Assembly (NCBI RefSeq): GCF_016595415.1
Contig: NZ_JAENIO010000009.1
Coordinates: 1-64,000, forward strand
Direction: 5' to 3'
Length of the DNA stretch: 64,000 nucleotides
From: Roseibacillus ishigakijimensis
GTDB taxonomy: Bacteria > Verrucomicrobiota > Verrucomicrobiia > Verrucomicrobiales > Akkermansiaceae
Shown here: positions 25,093 through 33,180 of the stretch, piece by piece
Layout of the letters: each line of letters begins with the position of its first letter
How positions within the stretch are numbered: the stretch's first letter is position 1
The notes under the pieces: model-generated
Databases searched by the model: none
What the model was told of the DNA's origin: nothing
What the model saw: only the letters and a program-made list of their open reading frames with translations
Translations under genes and position numbers: made by a program

Positions 25093-26904
25093 TTAGGGGA
25101 AATGAGGGGCGAATTGTGGCAGAGCTGGGTGCCAGGGGGCGACACGGGCTAACATTTTGGCGTAGCCCTGGGCCTCGCCAGGCTGGCCGGTTTCCAAGTG
25201 CGCGACCACGAGGGCGACGAGGACCTCGGCTTGGTCCGGCTGGTCGGGCTGGAGGGCGAGCGATTTTTCATACCAGGGGATGGCCCGGGCGGGCTGGCGC
25301 TGCAGGGAGTGAAAGAGCGTGCCGAGGGTGAAGGGCAAGCGGGGGTCGCGCGGAAAACGCTCCATGCCAGCGTGCAGAGCTTGCTCAGCCTCGGCGACTT
25401 TGCCCGTTTTCCCCAGCCATTCGGCTTCCATGAGAAAGGCATCTGGCCGGTGCAACAAGGGAGCGCGCTGGGCTTGGCGGAGGTAGCGCAGGGCGTCTTC
25501 CGGGCGGGCCAGTTGCAGTAGGGTGCGCCCCGCCTCGGTGGCGGCGGCTCCGGAATTCGGGTCGACTTCGAGGGCGCGCTGGAAGGACTGCAGGGCTTTC
25601 TCGGGCTGGTCGTTTTTGCGCTGGTAAAGCCCGAGGTGGAGAGGCGCGAGGAGGCTGCGGGGGTTGATGCGTTGCTCGTGAGCGAAGAGCGTCTGCGAGT
25701 TTTTCCACAGCGGCAGTCGCTGCCAGGTCACTCCCGCCAGTGCCAAGGTCGCGAGCAGGCTAAGGGCGGTGAGGCCACGCTGGAGGGCGGGTCTTTTTTC
25801 CAGATGAATCCAGAACCCCACTACCACCAGCAAGGGGCCGAGGTGGATGAGATAGGAGTAGCGGTCGGCGACGAAGTAGAAGCTGACCCCCACGATGCCG
25901 CTGTGCGGGAGCCAGAGCAGAACGAGGGTGGCCATTCCCAGGAGCACCAGTTTTTGCCTTCTTAGAAACCACAGGGCGACGAGTAGGATGAGGAGGGCGG
26001 GCAGCGGGACGAGCCAGTCGCGCAAGGTGCCAGGCGGCGGGTAGTTCCAGAAGTGGCCGGGCAGGGGCCAGAGGAATTGCTCCAGATACCACCAGAAGGA
26101 GACCGGCAGCAGCATCAGGCGACGGGAGAGCGGCATCATCTGCTCCATGCCTGCCGAGAGACTGCCGGTCTGCTGGAAATAGATGGCCAGTGCCGCGGTG
26201 AGAGCCGAGAGGCCGAAGAGCGGGAGCAGTTGCCCGAAACGCAGGCGGGAGAGCTTCTTTTCCCGGAAAAATTCTGCCACGAGAAGCACCAGCGGCAAGG
26301 GAACCACGCTGGGCTTGGACAGGCAGGCGGCGGTGAACGAAAGGGTGAGGACGAGGGTCCAGAGTCCCTGACGCGGGCGACCGCGCATCTGCTCCCAAAT
26401 CAACCAGGTGAGGAGAAAAAAAGCGCCGCTGAGAACGTCCTTGCGCTCGCTAATCCACGCCACACTCTGCAAGCGCGCGGGATGCAGGGCCCAGAAAGCC
26501 GCCAGTAAGAGTGCCAACCAGAGCCGCCCGGTGAGGCGATGTAGCAGCAGGAGGAGAGCGGCGGCGGCCACGGCATGCCAGGCGAGATTGACCAAATGAT
26601 GCGCCCCCGCATTTTCCACCCCGAAGAGGCTGACATCGAGCATGTGGCTGGCGAAGGTGAGCGGGTGCCAGAGATTGGTCTCGCCCGCGGAGCTTGCGGC
26701 CCAGGCGAGATTTTCCGTGCTGAGACCGGAATTGATGCGCGGATTCTCCGTCACATAGTTCGGGTCATCGTAGCTGATGAAGTCAAAACTCGCGAGCGGG
26801 GAGTAGAAGAGGGCGCTCAAGAGGACGAGGAGCCCGGCCGCCATCGCTACGGGAAGAATGGGGCGGCCCGTATGGCCCGGGAGAGAAGTGGACGCGGTCC
26901 TCAT
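25093..26904 (-). CDS. TMTC-like polytopic membrane protein with TPR repeats
   Basis: Protein of 603 residues. About ten transmembrane segments cover residues 20-375. The first loop has FISYDDPNYVTENPRI, an acidic pair typical of GT-C mannosyltransferase-like proteins. NLWHPLTFASHMLDVSLFG, HHLVNLAWHAV and HPARLQSVAWISERKDVLSG match the TMTC/TPR O-mannosyltransferase-like family. The C-terminal 200 residues are TPR repeats (PLHLGLYQRKNDQPEKALQSFQRALEVDPNSG and following). A role in lipid-linked sugar transfer is inferred. It is the first gene of the leftward operon, 15 bases before asnB. Confidence 0.8.
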   Translation of the reverse strand: MRTASTSLPGHTGRPILPVAMAAGLLVLLSALFYSPLASFDFISYDDPNYVTENPRINSGLSTENLAWAASSAGETNLWHPLTFASHMLDVSLFGVENAGAHHLVNLAWHAVAAAALLLLLHRLTGRLWLALLLAAFWALHPARLQSVAWISERKDVLSGAFFLLTWLIWEQMRGRPRQGLWTLVLTLSFTAACLSKPSVVPLPLVLLVAEFFREKKLSRLRFGQLLPLFGLSALTAALAIYFQQTGSLSAGMEQMMPLSRRLMLLPVSFWWYLEQFLWPLPGHFWNYPPPGTLRDWLVPLPALLILLVALWFLRRQKLVLLGMATLVLLWLPHSGIVGVSFYFVADRYSYLIHLGPLLVVVGFWIHLEKRPALQRGLTALSLLATLALAGVTWQRLPLWKNSQTLFAHEQRINPRSLLAPLHLGLYQRKNDQPEKALQSFQRALEVDPNSGAAATEAGRTLLQLARPEDALRYLRQAQRAPLLHRPDAFLMEAEWLGKTGKVAEAEQALHAGMERFPRDPRLPFTLGTLFHSLQRQPARAIPWYEKSLALQPDQPDQAEVLVALVVAHLETGQPGEAQGYAKMLARVAPWHPALPQFAPHFP

Positions 26905-26942
26905 GGCAGGGAGTTAAATCGCTTTCCCCTTCTGGTGGATAG

Positions 26943-26976
26943 AAAAAAACCGAAGAGCTGGAGCAGCTCTTCGGTT
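26943..26976 (-). terminator. Intrinsic terminator of the second PEP-CTERM gene
   Basis: A perfect 13-bp stem (AACCGAAGAGCTG at 26948-26960, complement at 26964-26976) with a three-base loop. On the minus strand it runs into a seven-T tract. It lies between the PEP-CTERM gene and the TMTC-like gene, separating the two units. Confidence 0.92.
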
Positions 26977-27000
26977 ACCGGGAAAAGGGGCGGGGGAAGA

Positions 27001-28068
27001 CTAGCGACGACGGCGGAGAGTCAATCCACCCATCGAAATGAGGCCGAGCAACACCACCGAGGGCTCGGGAATGATGGAAAAGCCGGTGGGATAGGCTTCT
27101 TCCCAGTCGAGTACGAGCTCCGAGCCGTAATCATTGGAGCCGCTTCCTTGGTTGAAATTGAATCCAAAGGCGGGGCGAAGGGAGGTCAAATCGAGTTGGG
27201 TATCCGTCAGATCAATGAGCATCTCTCCTTGAAATAGGATGTCAGACGAAATGAGGGAATCCTCCGCACGGCGCCCGGATAGTAAAAGCTCTGCCACTCC
27301 AAGTTGAAGACGGAGTTGGTCATTACCAATGTTGGTGAAGGTCAGCTCGAAGGCGTGTGCGTTTCCGGTTCCCCCGTCATCATCAAGAAATTCGCTTGTC
27401 AAACTATCCGATGCACCTCCAAAGGAAGCCAATGCTGTCCAGTTCCACGTCTGATCAAGGGGGGCATTATCCGCACGTCCTCCGAAAGTATCGTAAAGAT
27501 TCAGATCATAGGTAAAATAGGCGGGGTCAGCACCTTCTCCCCGCTCCTCGATGGAGACCATGTCCATAGCCACGAAGAGCGCTTGGTTACCGGCAGAACC
27601 GATGGTGTTGGCATTGTTCGAGAGGCCGAATTGGAGAATGTGTCCAAGAGGTGTGGTCGAGCCCAAGGAGGAAATGGTGTCAAGGTAAGCCGTGCGAATG
27701 GTGGCCTTGGAGCCTACGGGCGAGAGGTCGAAAATCGCATTCGGGTCAGTTCGGGTGTAGACCCCTCGCTGCCGATCATATCTCGTGTAACCCGCAGTGC
27801 CATCGTAAGGGCCATAAGAGATCCCATTGAAGGTTCCACTCACTCCCCGGTCGTCTCCCAATGAGGGTCCCGTGTAGATGAGATCGGCAGCCCGGGTGTA
27901 TGTCCCGCCCTCGGTGGCTACTGACGACACGAAAGGGTCCCCAGGAGGGTCTTGATGGCCCCATTCGTCCCCTTCGTCGGACATGGTCCAGTCATAGATA
28001 TTCTGAGCGAAAGAAGGCAGGGTTCCGAAAAGGAACCCACAGCAGGCGATGAATTGAGGAGTGCGCAT
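27001..28068 (-). CDS. PEP-CTERM sorting-domain protein
   Basis: Secreted protein of 355 residues. The ATG at 28068 gives a compact signal peptide (MRTPQFIACCGFLFGTLPSFAQ); an in-frame start 15 codons earlier would add a polar N-extension. The body is beta-rich with many Asp, Gly and Thr and ends in a jelly-roll-like region; no enzyme motif is visible. The tail is a standard PEP-CTERM: IPEPS, a hydrophobic helix and RRRR. It is expected at the cell surface after exosortase processing. Lower G+C than the operon next to it. It has its own terminator. Confidence 0.85.
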   Translation of the reverse strand: MRTPQFIACCGFLFGTLPSFAQNIYDWTMSDEGDEWGHQDPPGDPFVSSVATEGGTYTRAADLIYTGPSLGDDRGVSGTFNGISYGPYDGTAGYTRYDRQRGVYTRTDPNAIFDLSPVGSKATIRTAYLDTISSLGSTTPLGHILQFGLSNNANTIGSAGNQALFVAMDMVSIEERGEGADPAYFTYDLNLYDTFGGRADNAPLDQTWNWTALASFGGASDSLTSEFLDDDGGTGNAHAFELTFTNIGNDQLRLQLGVAELLLSGRRAEDSLISSDILFQGEMLIDLTDTQLDLTSLRPAFGFNFNQGSGSNDYGSELVLDWEEAYPTGFSIIPEPSVVLLGLISMGGLTLRRRR

Positions 28069-28414
28069 AAAAATGAAATTCCGGACAGCAGAATAATTAT
28101 TGTGTTGGGCCACGCAAGAAAATTCTAAAATAGTTTATATGAGTGAAGTAGTATTTTCGGGGATTTCATGTAAATAGGTAGTGCGCTAATGCTGCCATCT
28201 TGAGCGGGCATTGGCGGGTTCCCTCTTCCCTGTGCCGAGCTAGTGCGAGGAGTGTTCGCTTTGCCGCATGGTAGGATGGAGTCGAAGGGCAGTTTATTTG
28301 CGGCGGCAAGAGGACGGAAGGGCAAGCGTCTCGGAACGGGATTTGCTTCATTCCCGGGTTGCGCAATGGCCCGGCACTCGGTAGCGTCCGCCTCCCTTTC
28401 AACGGCATTCATCC
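28069..28414. other. Divergent intergenic region between a PEP-CTERM gene and cimA
   Basis: About 346 bases, AT-rich on the PEP-CTERM side and GC-rich toward cimA. It must hold promoters for both divergent genes, but no pair close to consensus with good spacing was found. No tRNA-like fold, T-box or other recognisable leader was seen before cimA. Confidence 0.4.
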
Positions 28415-29983
28415 ATGAGCAAAGCAGTCACTATTTACGACACCACCCTTCGCGACGGCACCCAGGGCGAGGGTTTTTCCCTTTCTGGTCTCGATAAACT
28501 CCGTTTGGCAGAACGGCTGGATGCCTTTGGGGTGGATTACATTGAAGGTGGTTGGCCGGGCTCCAATCCCAAGGATGTGGAGTTTTTTACCGAGGTGCGG
28601 AAGCTGAAGCTGAAGCAGGCCAAGGTGGCGGCCTTTGGCTCCACCCGGCGGGCTGATTTGGCAGTGGAAGAGGATCCGCAAATTCAGCTCCTTCTCGATG
28701 CTGAGACTCCGGTGGTGACCATTTTTGGTAAAACCTGGTCCCTGCACGTTACGGAGGTCATTCGCACCAGCTTGGAGGAAAACCGGGCCATGATTCGTGA
28801 TTCCGTGCGTTATTTGAAGGAGGCCGGGCGTGAGGTGGTCTACGATGCGGAGCACTTTTTCGATGGTTACAAGGACGATCCCGAATATGCCTTGCAGACC
28901 TTGGAAGCGGCGGCGGAGGGCGGGGCCGACGTCCTGGTGCTCTGCGACACCAATGGAGGCACCTTGCCCATGGAGGTGAAGGAGATTTGCCAGGCGGTGA
29001 AAAGCCGGCTCCCCGAGGTCGCGATGGGCATCCATACGCACAATGATTGCGAGTTGGCCGTAGCCAATGCCATTGCGGCGGTGGAGGCGGGAGCGGTGCA
29101 GGTGCAGGGAACCATCAATGGTTACGGTGAACGCACCGGGAACTGCAACCTCACCTCGGTGATGCCCATTTTGGAACTCAAGAAGGGAATTGAGGTTGTG
29201 CCCGACCTTTCCCAGTTGAAGACGTTGTCCTTTTTTGTCGACGACCTCTCGAACAATCCCCACTTCCCGCGCGCGCCCTTCATCGGTCGCACCGCGTTCT
29301 CTCACAAAGGGGGAATGCACGTCAATGCGGTGCAAAAGGTGGCTCATTCTTACGAGCACATCCGCCCCGAGTCAGTGGGCAACGAGCAGATCATCCTTGT
29401 CAGTGAGCTCAGCGGGCAGTCCAACATTTTGCTGAAAGCGGAAGAACTGGGTCTCCCGCTGGAAAAGGGGAGCACGGAAGCCAAAGCCGTTTTGAGCCGG
29501 GTCAAAGAGCTGGAGAAAGATGGCTATTCTTACGAGTCGGCGGGAGGATCGCTCGAGCTTCTCATTCGGCGGGAACTCGGTCGCTACCACAAGAAGTGGT
29601 CCCTGAGCGAATATCACTGCGCCTTCCGTCAATACCGCGACGGTCATGCCCCGGTCTGTGAGGGGGTGGTCAAGCTCCTCGTCGATGGCGAACCTGCCTT
29701 CTGCGTGGCCGAGGGACATGGCGTGGTCAATGCCCTTGATAAGGCCCTTCGCAAGGCCCTGGCTCCTTTTTATCCAGCCATCGCCGATATTCGGCTCATC
29801 GACTACAAAGTGCGCATCATTGACGGGGAAGAGGCCACCGCTGCCAAAACCCGGGTCCTGATCGTCCAGTCCGACGGGGAACGCTCCTGGGGCACGGTGG
29901 GGGTTTCCGATTCCATCATTGAGGCCAGCTGGATCGCGCTCACCGATGGCATCGACCTCTTCTTGCAACGACAGAGTTCCTGA
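28415..29983 (+). CDS. cimA: (R)-citramalate synthase
   Basis: Enzyme of 522 residues of the alpha-isopropylmalate/homocitrate synthase family that condenses pyruvate with acetyl-CoA to citramalate, a threonine-independent route to isoleucine. DTTLRDGTQGEG (9-20) and the metal-binding GIHTHNDCELAVANA (about 204-218) are present. It has the length and C-terminal LeuA-type allosteric domain of CimA (about 390-520), and the second half has the CimA-specific RTAFSHKGGMHVNAVQK. Feedback control by isoleucine is known in the family and plausible here. LeuA is shorter in its middle part. Confidence 0.93.
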   Translation: MSKAVTIYDTTLRDGTQGEGFSLSGLDKLRLAERLDAFGVDYIEGGWPGSNPKDVEFFTEVRKLKLKQAKVAAFGSTRRADLAVEEDPQIQLLLDAETPVVTIFGKTWSLHVTEVIRTSLEENRAMIRDSVRYLKEAGREVVYDAEHFFDGYKDDPEYALQTLEAAAEGGADVLVLCDTNGGTLPMEVKEICQAVKSRLPEVAMGIHTHNDCELAVANAIAAVEAGAVQVQGTINGYGERTGNCNLTSVMPILELKKGIEVVPDLSQLKTLSFFVDDLSNNPHFPRAPFIGRTAFSHKGGMHVNAVQKVAHSYEHIRPESVGNEQIILVSELSGQSNILLKAEELGLPLEKGSTEAKAVLSRVKELEKDGYSYESAGGSLELLIRRELGRYHKKWSLSEYHCAFRQYRDGHAPVCEGVVKLLVDGEPAFCVAEGHGVVNALDKALRKALAPFYPAIADIRLIDYKVRIIDGEEATAAKTRVLIVQSDGERSWGTVGVSDSIIEASWIALTDGIDLFLQRQSS

Positions 29984-30338
29984 AAAGTCGGCACCCGTTC
30001 AAGTTGAGACAAACCGTTAAACTGACGGTTCCAAGACCCTGTTGGCGAGGAAGGTGGCCAAACATTTCATTTTTCTTCCTAAAAATCACCCGTCCCCGTG
30101 GAACATTTGTTTGAATGTTCTTCGTTTTTCCGTCGGTCTGTTAGAACTCGCTTTGAAGGCTATTGCCTGTAAATGATTGATTTTTCGATGATAAAAAAGG
30201 TCAATTTAGGAGAATTTTAAAAAAATGGAAAACAAAATTCTCCTGAACTACTAGGAAGATCGTTTGTTTTTGTAAATTAGGGGACTGGCGTTGGAACTAC
30301 GTCATCGCTAGGAGTTTGCGTCCAGCATAGTCCCAATT
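29984..30338. other. AT-rich intergenic region between cimA and the CAP lipoprotein gene
   Basis: About 355 bases, visibly AT-rich. A small inverted repeat (AACCGT at 30012-30017, ACGGTT at 30025-30030) lies 28 bases after cimA without a U-tract. The clear feature is the 11-bp inverted repeat listed at 30208-30244. No gene is supported. Confidence 0.5.
30208..30244 (+). repeat. Perfect 11-bp inverted repeat with an embedded minimal ORF
   Basis: AGGAGAATTTT (30208-30218) and AAAATTCTCCT (30234-30244) are exact complements around a 15-base A-rich loop. The left arm contains AGGAG, and an ATG in the loop (30225) opens a nine-codon ORF (MENKILLNY) ending at 30254. It lies 95 bases upstream of the CAP lipoprotein gene. 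It could be an operator, an RNA hairpin or a leader. Confidence 0.5.
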
Positions 30339-30920
30339 ATGAAAACGATTACCCGATTCGCGAGCTATCTCGCACTCCCTGCCGTCGCTCTTCTTGTGAG
30401 TTGCTCATCCCCTGAACTGGCTGTCAGAAAATCCGTTAAGAGTTCTTCGGTGTCCTATAACGCGGAAGAGAAACTAGCCCTCGAGATCATGGATGTGGTC
30501 AACGAACATCGCCGTAGCAAAGGGCTACGTGAACTCAATATGCACCGTGGCCTCAACCTGATGGCTAAGAAGCACTCTGACTACATGCGTAGTAATGCGG
30601 GTTCCTTTTCGTTGCAAGGGGAGCTCATCACCCACTACGGCTTTGAAGCCCGCCGCACCCTGGCCTATAAAAAGTATCGTATGGAGACGCTGAGCGAAAA
30701 CGTGATCGCCAGTTACGACATGGGACAAGATCTGGATCTTGCCCGGAAGATGGTCGATGGGTGGCTTCGCTCTCCCAACCATCGGCGTAATATGGAAATG
30801 AAGTGGACTAATACCGGCATTGGGGTCTCCTTTGATGCCAAGGGGCGCGCCTTTGTGGCCCAGCTCTTTGGCTCCGCTCCGTCCAAGGCCTTGACCGTTG
30901 GAGGGCCAATGAGCTTCTAG
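30339..30920 (+). CDS. CAP (SCP/PR1-like) domain lipoprotein
   Basis: Predicted lipoprotein of 193 residues. The signal peptide ends in a lipobox LLVSC with the acylated Cys22. The CAP domain (about 45-185) shows VVNEHRRSKGLRELNMHRGLNLMAKKHSDYM, then LSENVIASY, VDGWLRSPNHRRNME and the family strand TNTGIGVSFDAKGRAFVAQLFG. Bacterial CAP proteins are extracellular or periplasmic and mostly without known activity. It converges with the TolC-family gene, with one base between the two stop codons. Confidence 0.85.
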   Translation: MKTITRFASYLALPAVALLVSCSSPELAVRKSVKSSSVSYNAEEKLALEIMDVVNEHRRSKGLRELNMHRGLNLMAKKHSDYMRSNAGSFSLQGELITHYGFEARRTLAYKKYRMETLSENVIASYDMGQDLDLARKMVDGWLRSPNHRRNMEMKWTNTGIGVSFDAKGRAFVAQLFGSAPSKALTVGGPMSF

Positions 30921-30921
30921 G

Positions 30922-32328
30922 TCAGATGCTTCCGCCCAACGCCAGCAGGAGATCGAGATGGTTCTGCAAGCGTTGGTTGCGGAGGGAGATCAGGCTGGCC
31001 CGGGCATTGAGCGCCCGGCGCTGGGCCTCGAGAACTTCCAGAATGCTGGGTCGATTGCCGACGTCGAGTCCCTCGACAAAGTCGCTCTCGGCCCATTTTT
31101 CGGCCAAGGCGGTATTGCCGACCTCGGTCAGGAGGGATTCTTCCTGCCGGGCGAGGGATTCGTCGGTGGCGAGGGATGACTCCACTTCCCGGAGGGCTTG
31201 TAAGACATCCCGCTGGTAGAGGTGGATTTGATTTTCGTTGTCGGCGAGGGCTTGCCGGGCCCGGGCTGACAGTTCGCCGCCCGAGTAGAAATTTTGCGCG
31301 ATGCTGGCGGCCAGTGAGGAGGCCAGGCGGCTGGCATCGAGGAGTTGCATCAGTTCCGGAGAGCTGGAGCCCGTCCCTGTGGTGAGGCGGAAATTGGGCA
31401 AGAGGTTCTTGCGACTGGCGTCCGCTTGACTGGCACTGGCTAGAATCTGCCAACGTCTCGCGGTGAGATCCGGACGGCGGGCGAGGAGCTCGGAGGGGAG
31501 GCCCGCCCTCACGGCAGGGATTTCGGGCAGGTCGGCCTGGGTGGTGAGAGCGGCATCGGGATAGGTTCCCAAGAGCAGCTGCAGCGAGCGGGCTGCTTCG
31601 TCGCGATCCAGTTGACGCGCCTTGAGCGAGCGCTCGGCCGAGGCGATGTTGCTGCGGCCAAAGGCGTCATCGAGGGGACGGAGGGTGCCCAGCTTGTAGC
31701 CCCGCTGGATGATTTGGTAATTTTTCTGGAAAGAGGCGAGGGTTTCGCGCGCGAGGGTCAATTGCTTTTCGGCCGTGATGAGGTTGCACCAGCTTTGGGC
31801 GGTATTGACGGCCAGAGAGAGGCGGGCGGAGCGAAAATCGGCGACGGTGGCTTCGTAATTGGCGAGGGCCACTGTTTCCAGGTCGCGTAAACGTCCCCAG
31901 ACATCGGGCTCCCAGGAGGCATCCAGCGAGAGACCAAAGGAATCGCTACTATCGCCATCCTGGCGGGAAAGTATCGTTCGGCCCGAGCCATCCACGCTGG
32001 GCAAGCGATTGGCCCGCCCGATGATGGTGCCTTCGCGCGCTGACTTCAGTCGCGTGGCCGTCGCTTGCAAGTTGGGATTGTTGGCCAAGGCTTGCTCCAC
32101 AATTCGGGTCAAGGTCGCATCATTCAGGCTGCGCAACCAGCCGGTGGCGACCTCGCCATTGTTGTCAGCTTGGGCGGCGGCGTAGGCCGATCGCAGGTCG
32201 AGGGAGACCTCCCGGACCGGGCGTTCAGTCGGCAGCGACTGGCAAGCCCCGAATGCAAGCGTCAGAAAAAGAGGGGAAAGTGATTTCCAGTGACCAAAGT
32301 ATTGGAAGTTTTGTCTTCTGTGTTGCAT
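30922..32328 (-). CDS. TolC/NodT-family outer-membrane efflux lipoprotein
   Basis: Outer-membrane channel protein of 468 residues. A lipobox LAFGAC places the acylated Cys at 29. Two repeated OEP domains follow, with ALANNPNLQATATRLKSAREG, YEATVADFRSARLSLAVNTAQSWCNLI, and GLPSELLARRPDLTARRW, the signature of RND-associated NodT lipoproteins. It would form the outer-membrane duct of a tripartite exporter, but no RND pump or membrane-fusion protein is in the window. Divergent from the protease gene with only 33 bases between starts, so their promoters must overlap coding sequence or each other. Confidence 0.9.
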   Translation of the reverse strand: MQHRRQNFQYFGHWKSLSPLFLTLAFGACQSLPTERPVREVSLDLRSAYAAAQADNNGEVATGWLRSLNDATLTRIVEQALANNPNLQATATRLKSAREGTIIGRANRLPSVDGSGRTILSRQDGDSSDSFGLSLDASWEPDVWGRLRDLETVALANYEATVADFRSARLSLAVNTAQSWCNLITAEKQLTLARETLASFQKNYQIIQRGYKLGTLRPLDDAFGRSNIASAERSLKARQLDRDEAARSLQLLLGTYPDAALTTQADLPEIPAVRAGLPSELLARRPDLTARRWQILASASQADASRKNLLPNFRLTTGTGSSSPELMQLLDASRLASSLAASIAQNFYSGGELSARARQALADNENQIHLYQRDVLQALREVESSLATDESLARQEESLLTEVGNTALAEKWAESDFVEGLDVGNRPSILEVLEAQRRALNARASLISLRNQRLQNHLDLLLALGGSI

Positions 32329-32361
32329 TCTGTGGTGAAAGAGTCAGATACAGCGCACGCA

Positions 32362-33159
32362 ATGATAGGATTTCAAAAAACAGCGGTCATGCTCTCCTGG
32401 GGCATTTTGCTAGCAATTCATCCCGCCTTTGGCCAGTCCCAAGAACCGGGGCCAGAGGAAAAGTCTCCCCGCGAGGAGGCGGTTGCCGAGGCGGAAGAGG
32501 CTGCCGAGCAGGCGGAGGAAGCGGCCGAAGAGGCCAAGGTCGCGGCGGAAGAAGCGGCCCGCTTGGCTGAAAAGGCTGCCGCCCAGTTGGGAGAAGTCGA
32601 AGCGCAAGAGGGAGCCGAAAGCGCGGAAGAGGGTGCTGGCGAGGTGGTGGAGACGAGCGAAAGTGAAAAAGCGGCCGAGGCTGCGGAGGAAGAGCGCGAC
32701 AAAGCCAATGAAGTCGATCCCAGTGAAGTGCGCCAAATCCTTGGTTGGAAAGAATGGGTGCAGGTGGGCTCGGTGGCAGACAAGATGCGGGCCAAGCTGG
32801 ACAGTGGTGCGCGCACCTCGTCCCTGCATGCCGAGAATATTGAGGAGTTCGAGCGCGATGGTCGCCGCTGGGTGCAGTTCACCCTGGGTGAGCATCGCGA
32901 CAAAGACGCCAAGTCTGTTCTCATCAAAGCTCCCGTGCAACGGGTGGCGCGGGTGAAGAATACCGATGGCACCATGGAGCGCCGCTACGTGGTCGAGCTG
33001 AACTTCCAGGTAGGAGACCGTAAATTGCGGGATGAGTTCACGCTCAATGACCGTTCCGGCATGACCTGCCCGGTTCTCCTTGGGCGCAATGCTTTGCGAC
33101 ATCTTGGTTTTGTCGACTGTGGCCGGGTGGACCTCGCTCCCAAAAAGCTCTATAAGTGA
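32362..33159 (+). CDS. Retropepsin-like 'ATP-dependent zinc protease' family protein (RimB-like)
   Basis: Exported protein of 265 residues. A signal peptide (1-25, ending AFGQ) is followed by an 80-residue segment of Glu/Ala-rich helix (about 36-115). The C-terminal domain (125-265) belongs to the RimK/LysX-associated retropepsin-like family: LGWKEWVQV, the active-site-like LDSGARTSSLHA (DSGA 147-150), DRSGMTCPVLLGRNAL and FVDCGRVDL. It is the first gene of a three-gene cassette with a 7TM transglutaminase-like protein and an ATP-grasp ligase, a known association. A protease or esterase that trims the ligase product is inferred. The ATG at 32362 is chosen for its signal peptide. Confidence 0.78.
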   Translation: MIGFQKTAVMLSWGILLAIHPAFGQSQEPGPEEKSPREEAVAEAEEAAEQAEEAAEEAKVAAEEAARLAEKAAAQLGEVEAQEGAESAEEGAGEVVETSESEKAAEAAEEERDKANEVDPSEVRQILGWKEWVQVGSVADKMRAKLDSGARTSSLHAENIEEFERDGRRWVQFTLGEHRDKDAKSVLIKAPVQRVARVKNTDGTMERRYVVELNFQVGDRKLRDEFTLNDRSGMTCPVLLGRNALRHLGFVDCGRVDLAPKKLYK

Positions 33160-33180
33160 GCGGCTGTTGAGAAACGATTT

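Noticed and set aside
23224-25152. 642-codon open frame opposite the asnB-like gene
   Set aside because: Shadow frame in the G+C-richest part of the window; no motif.
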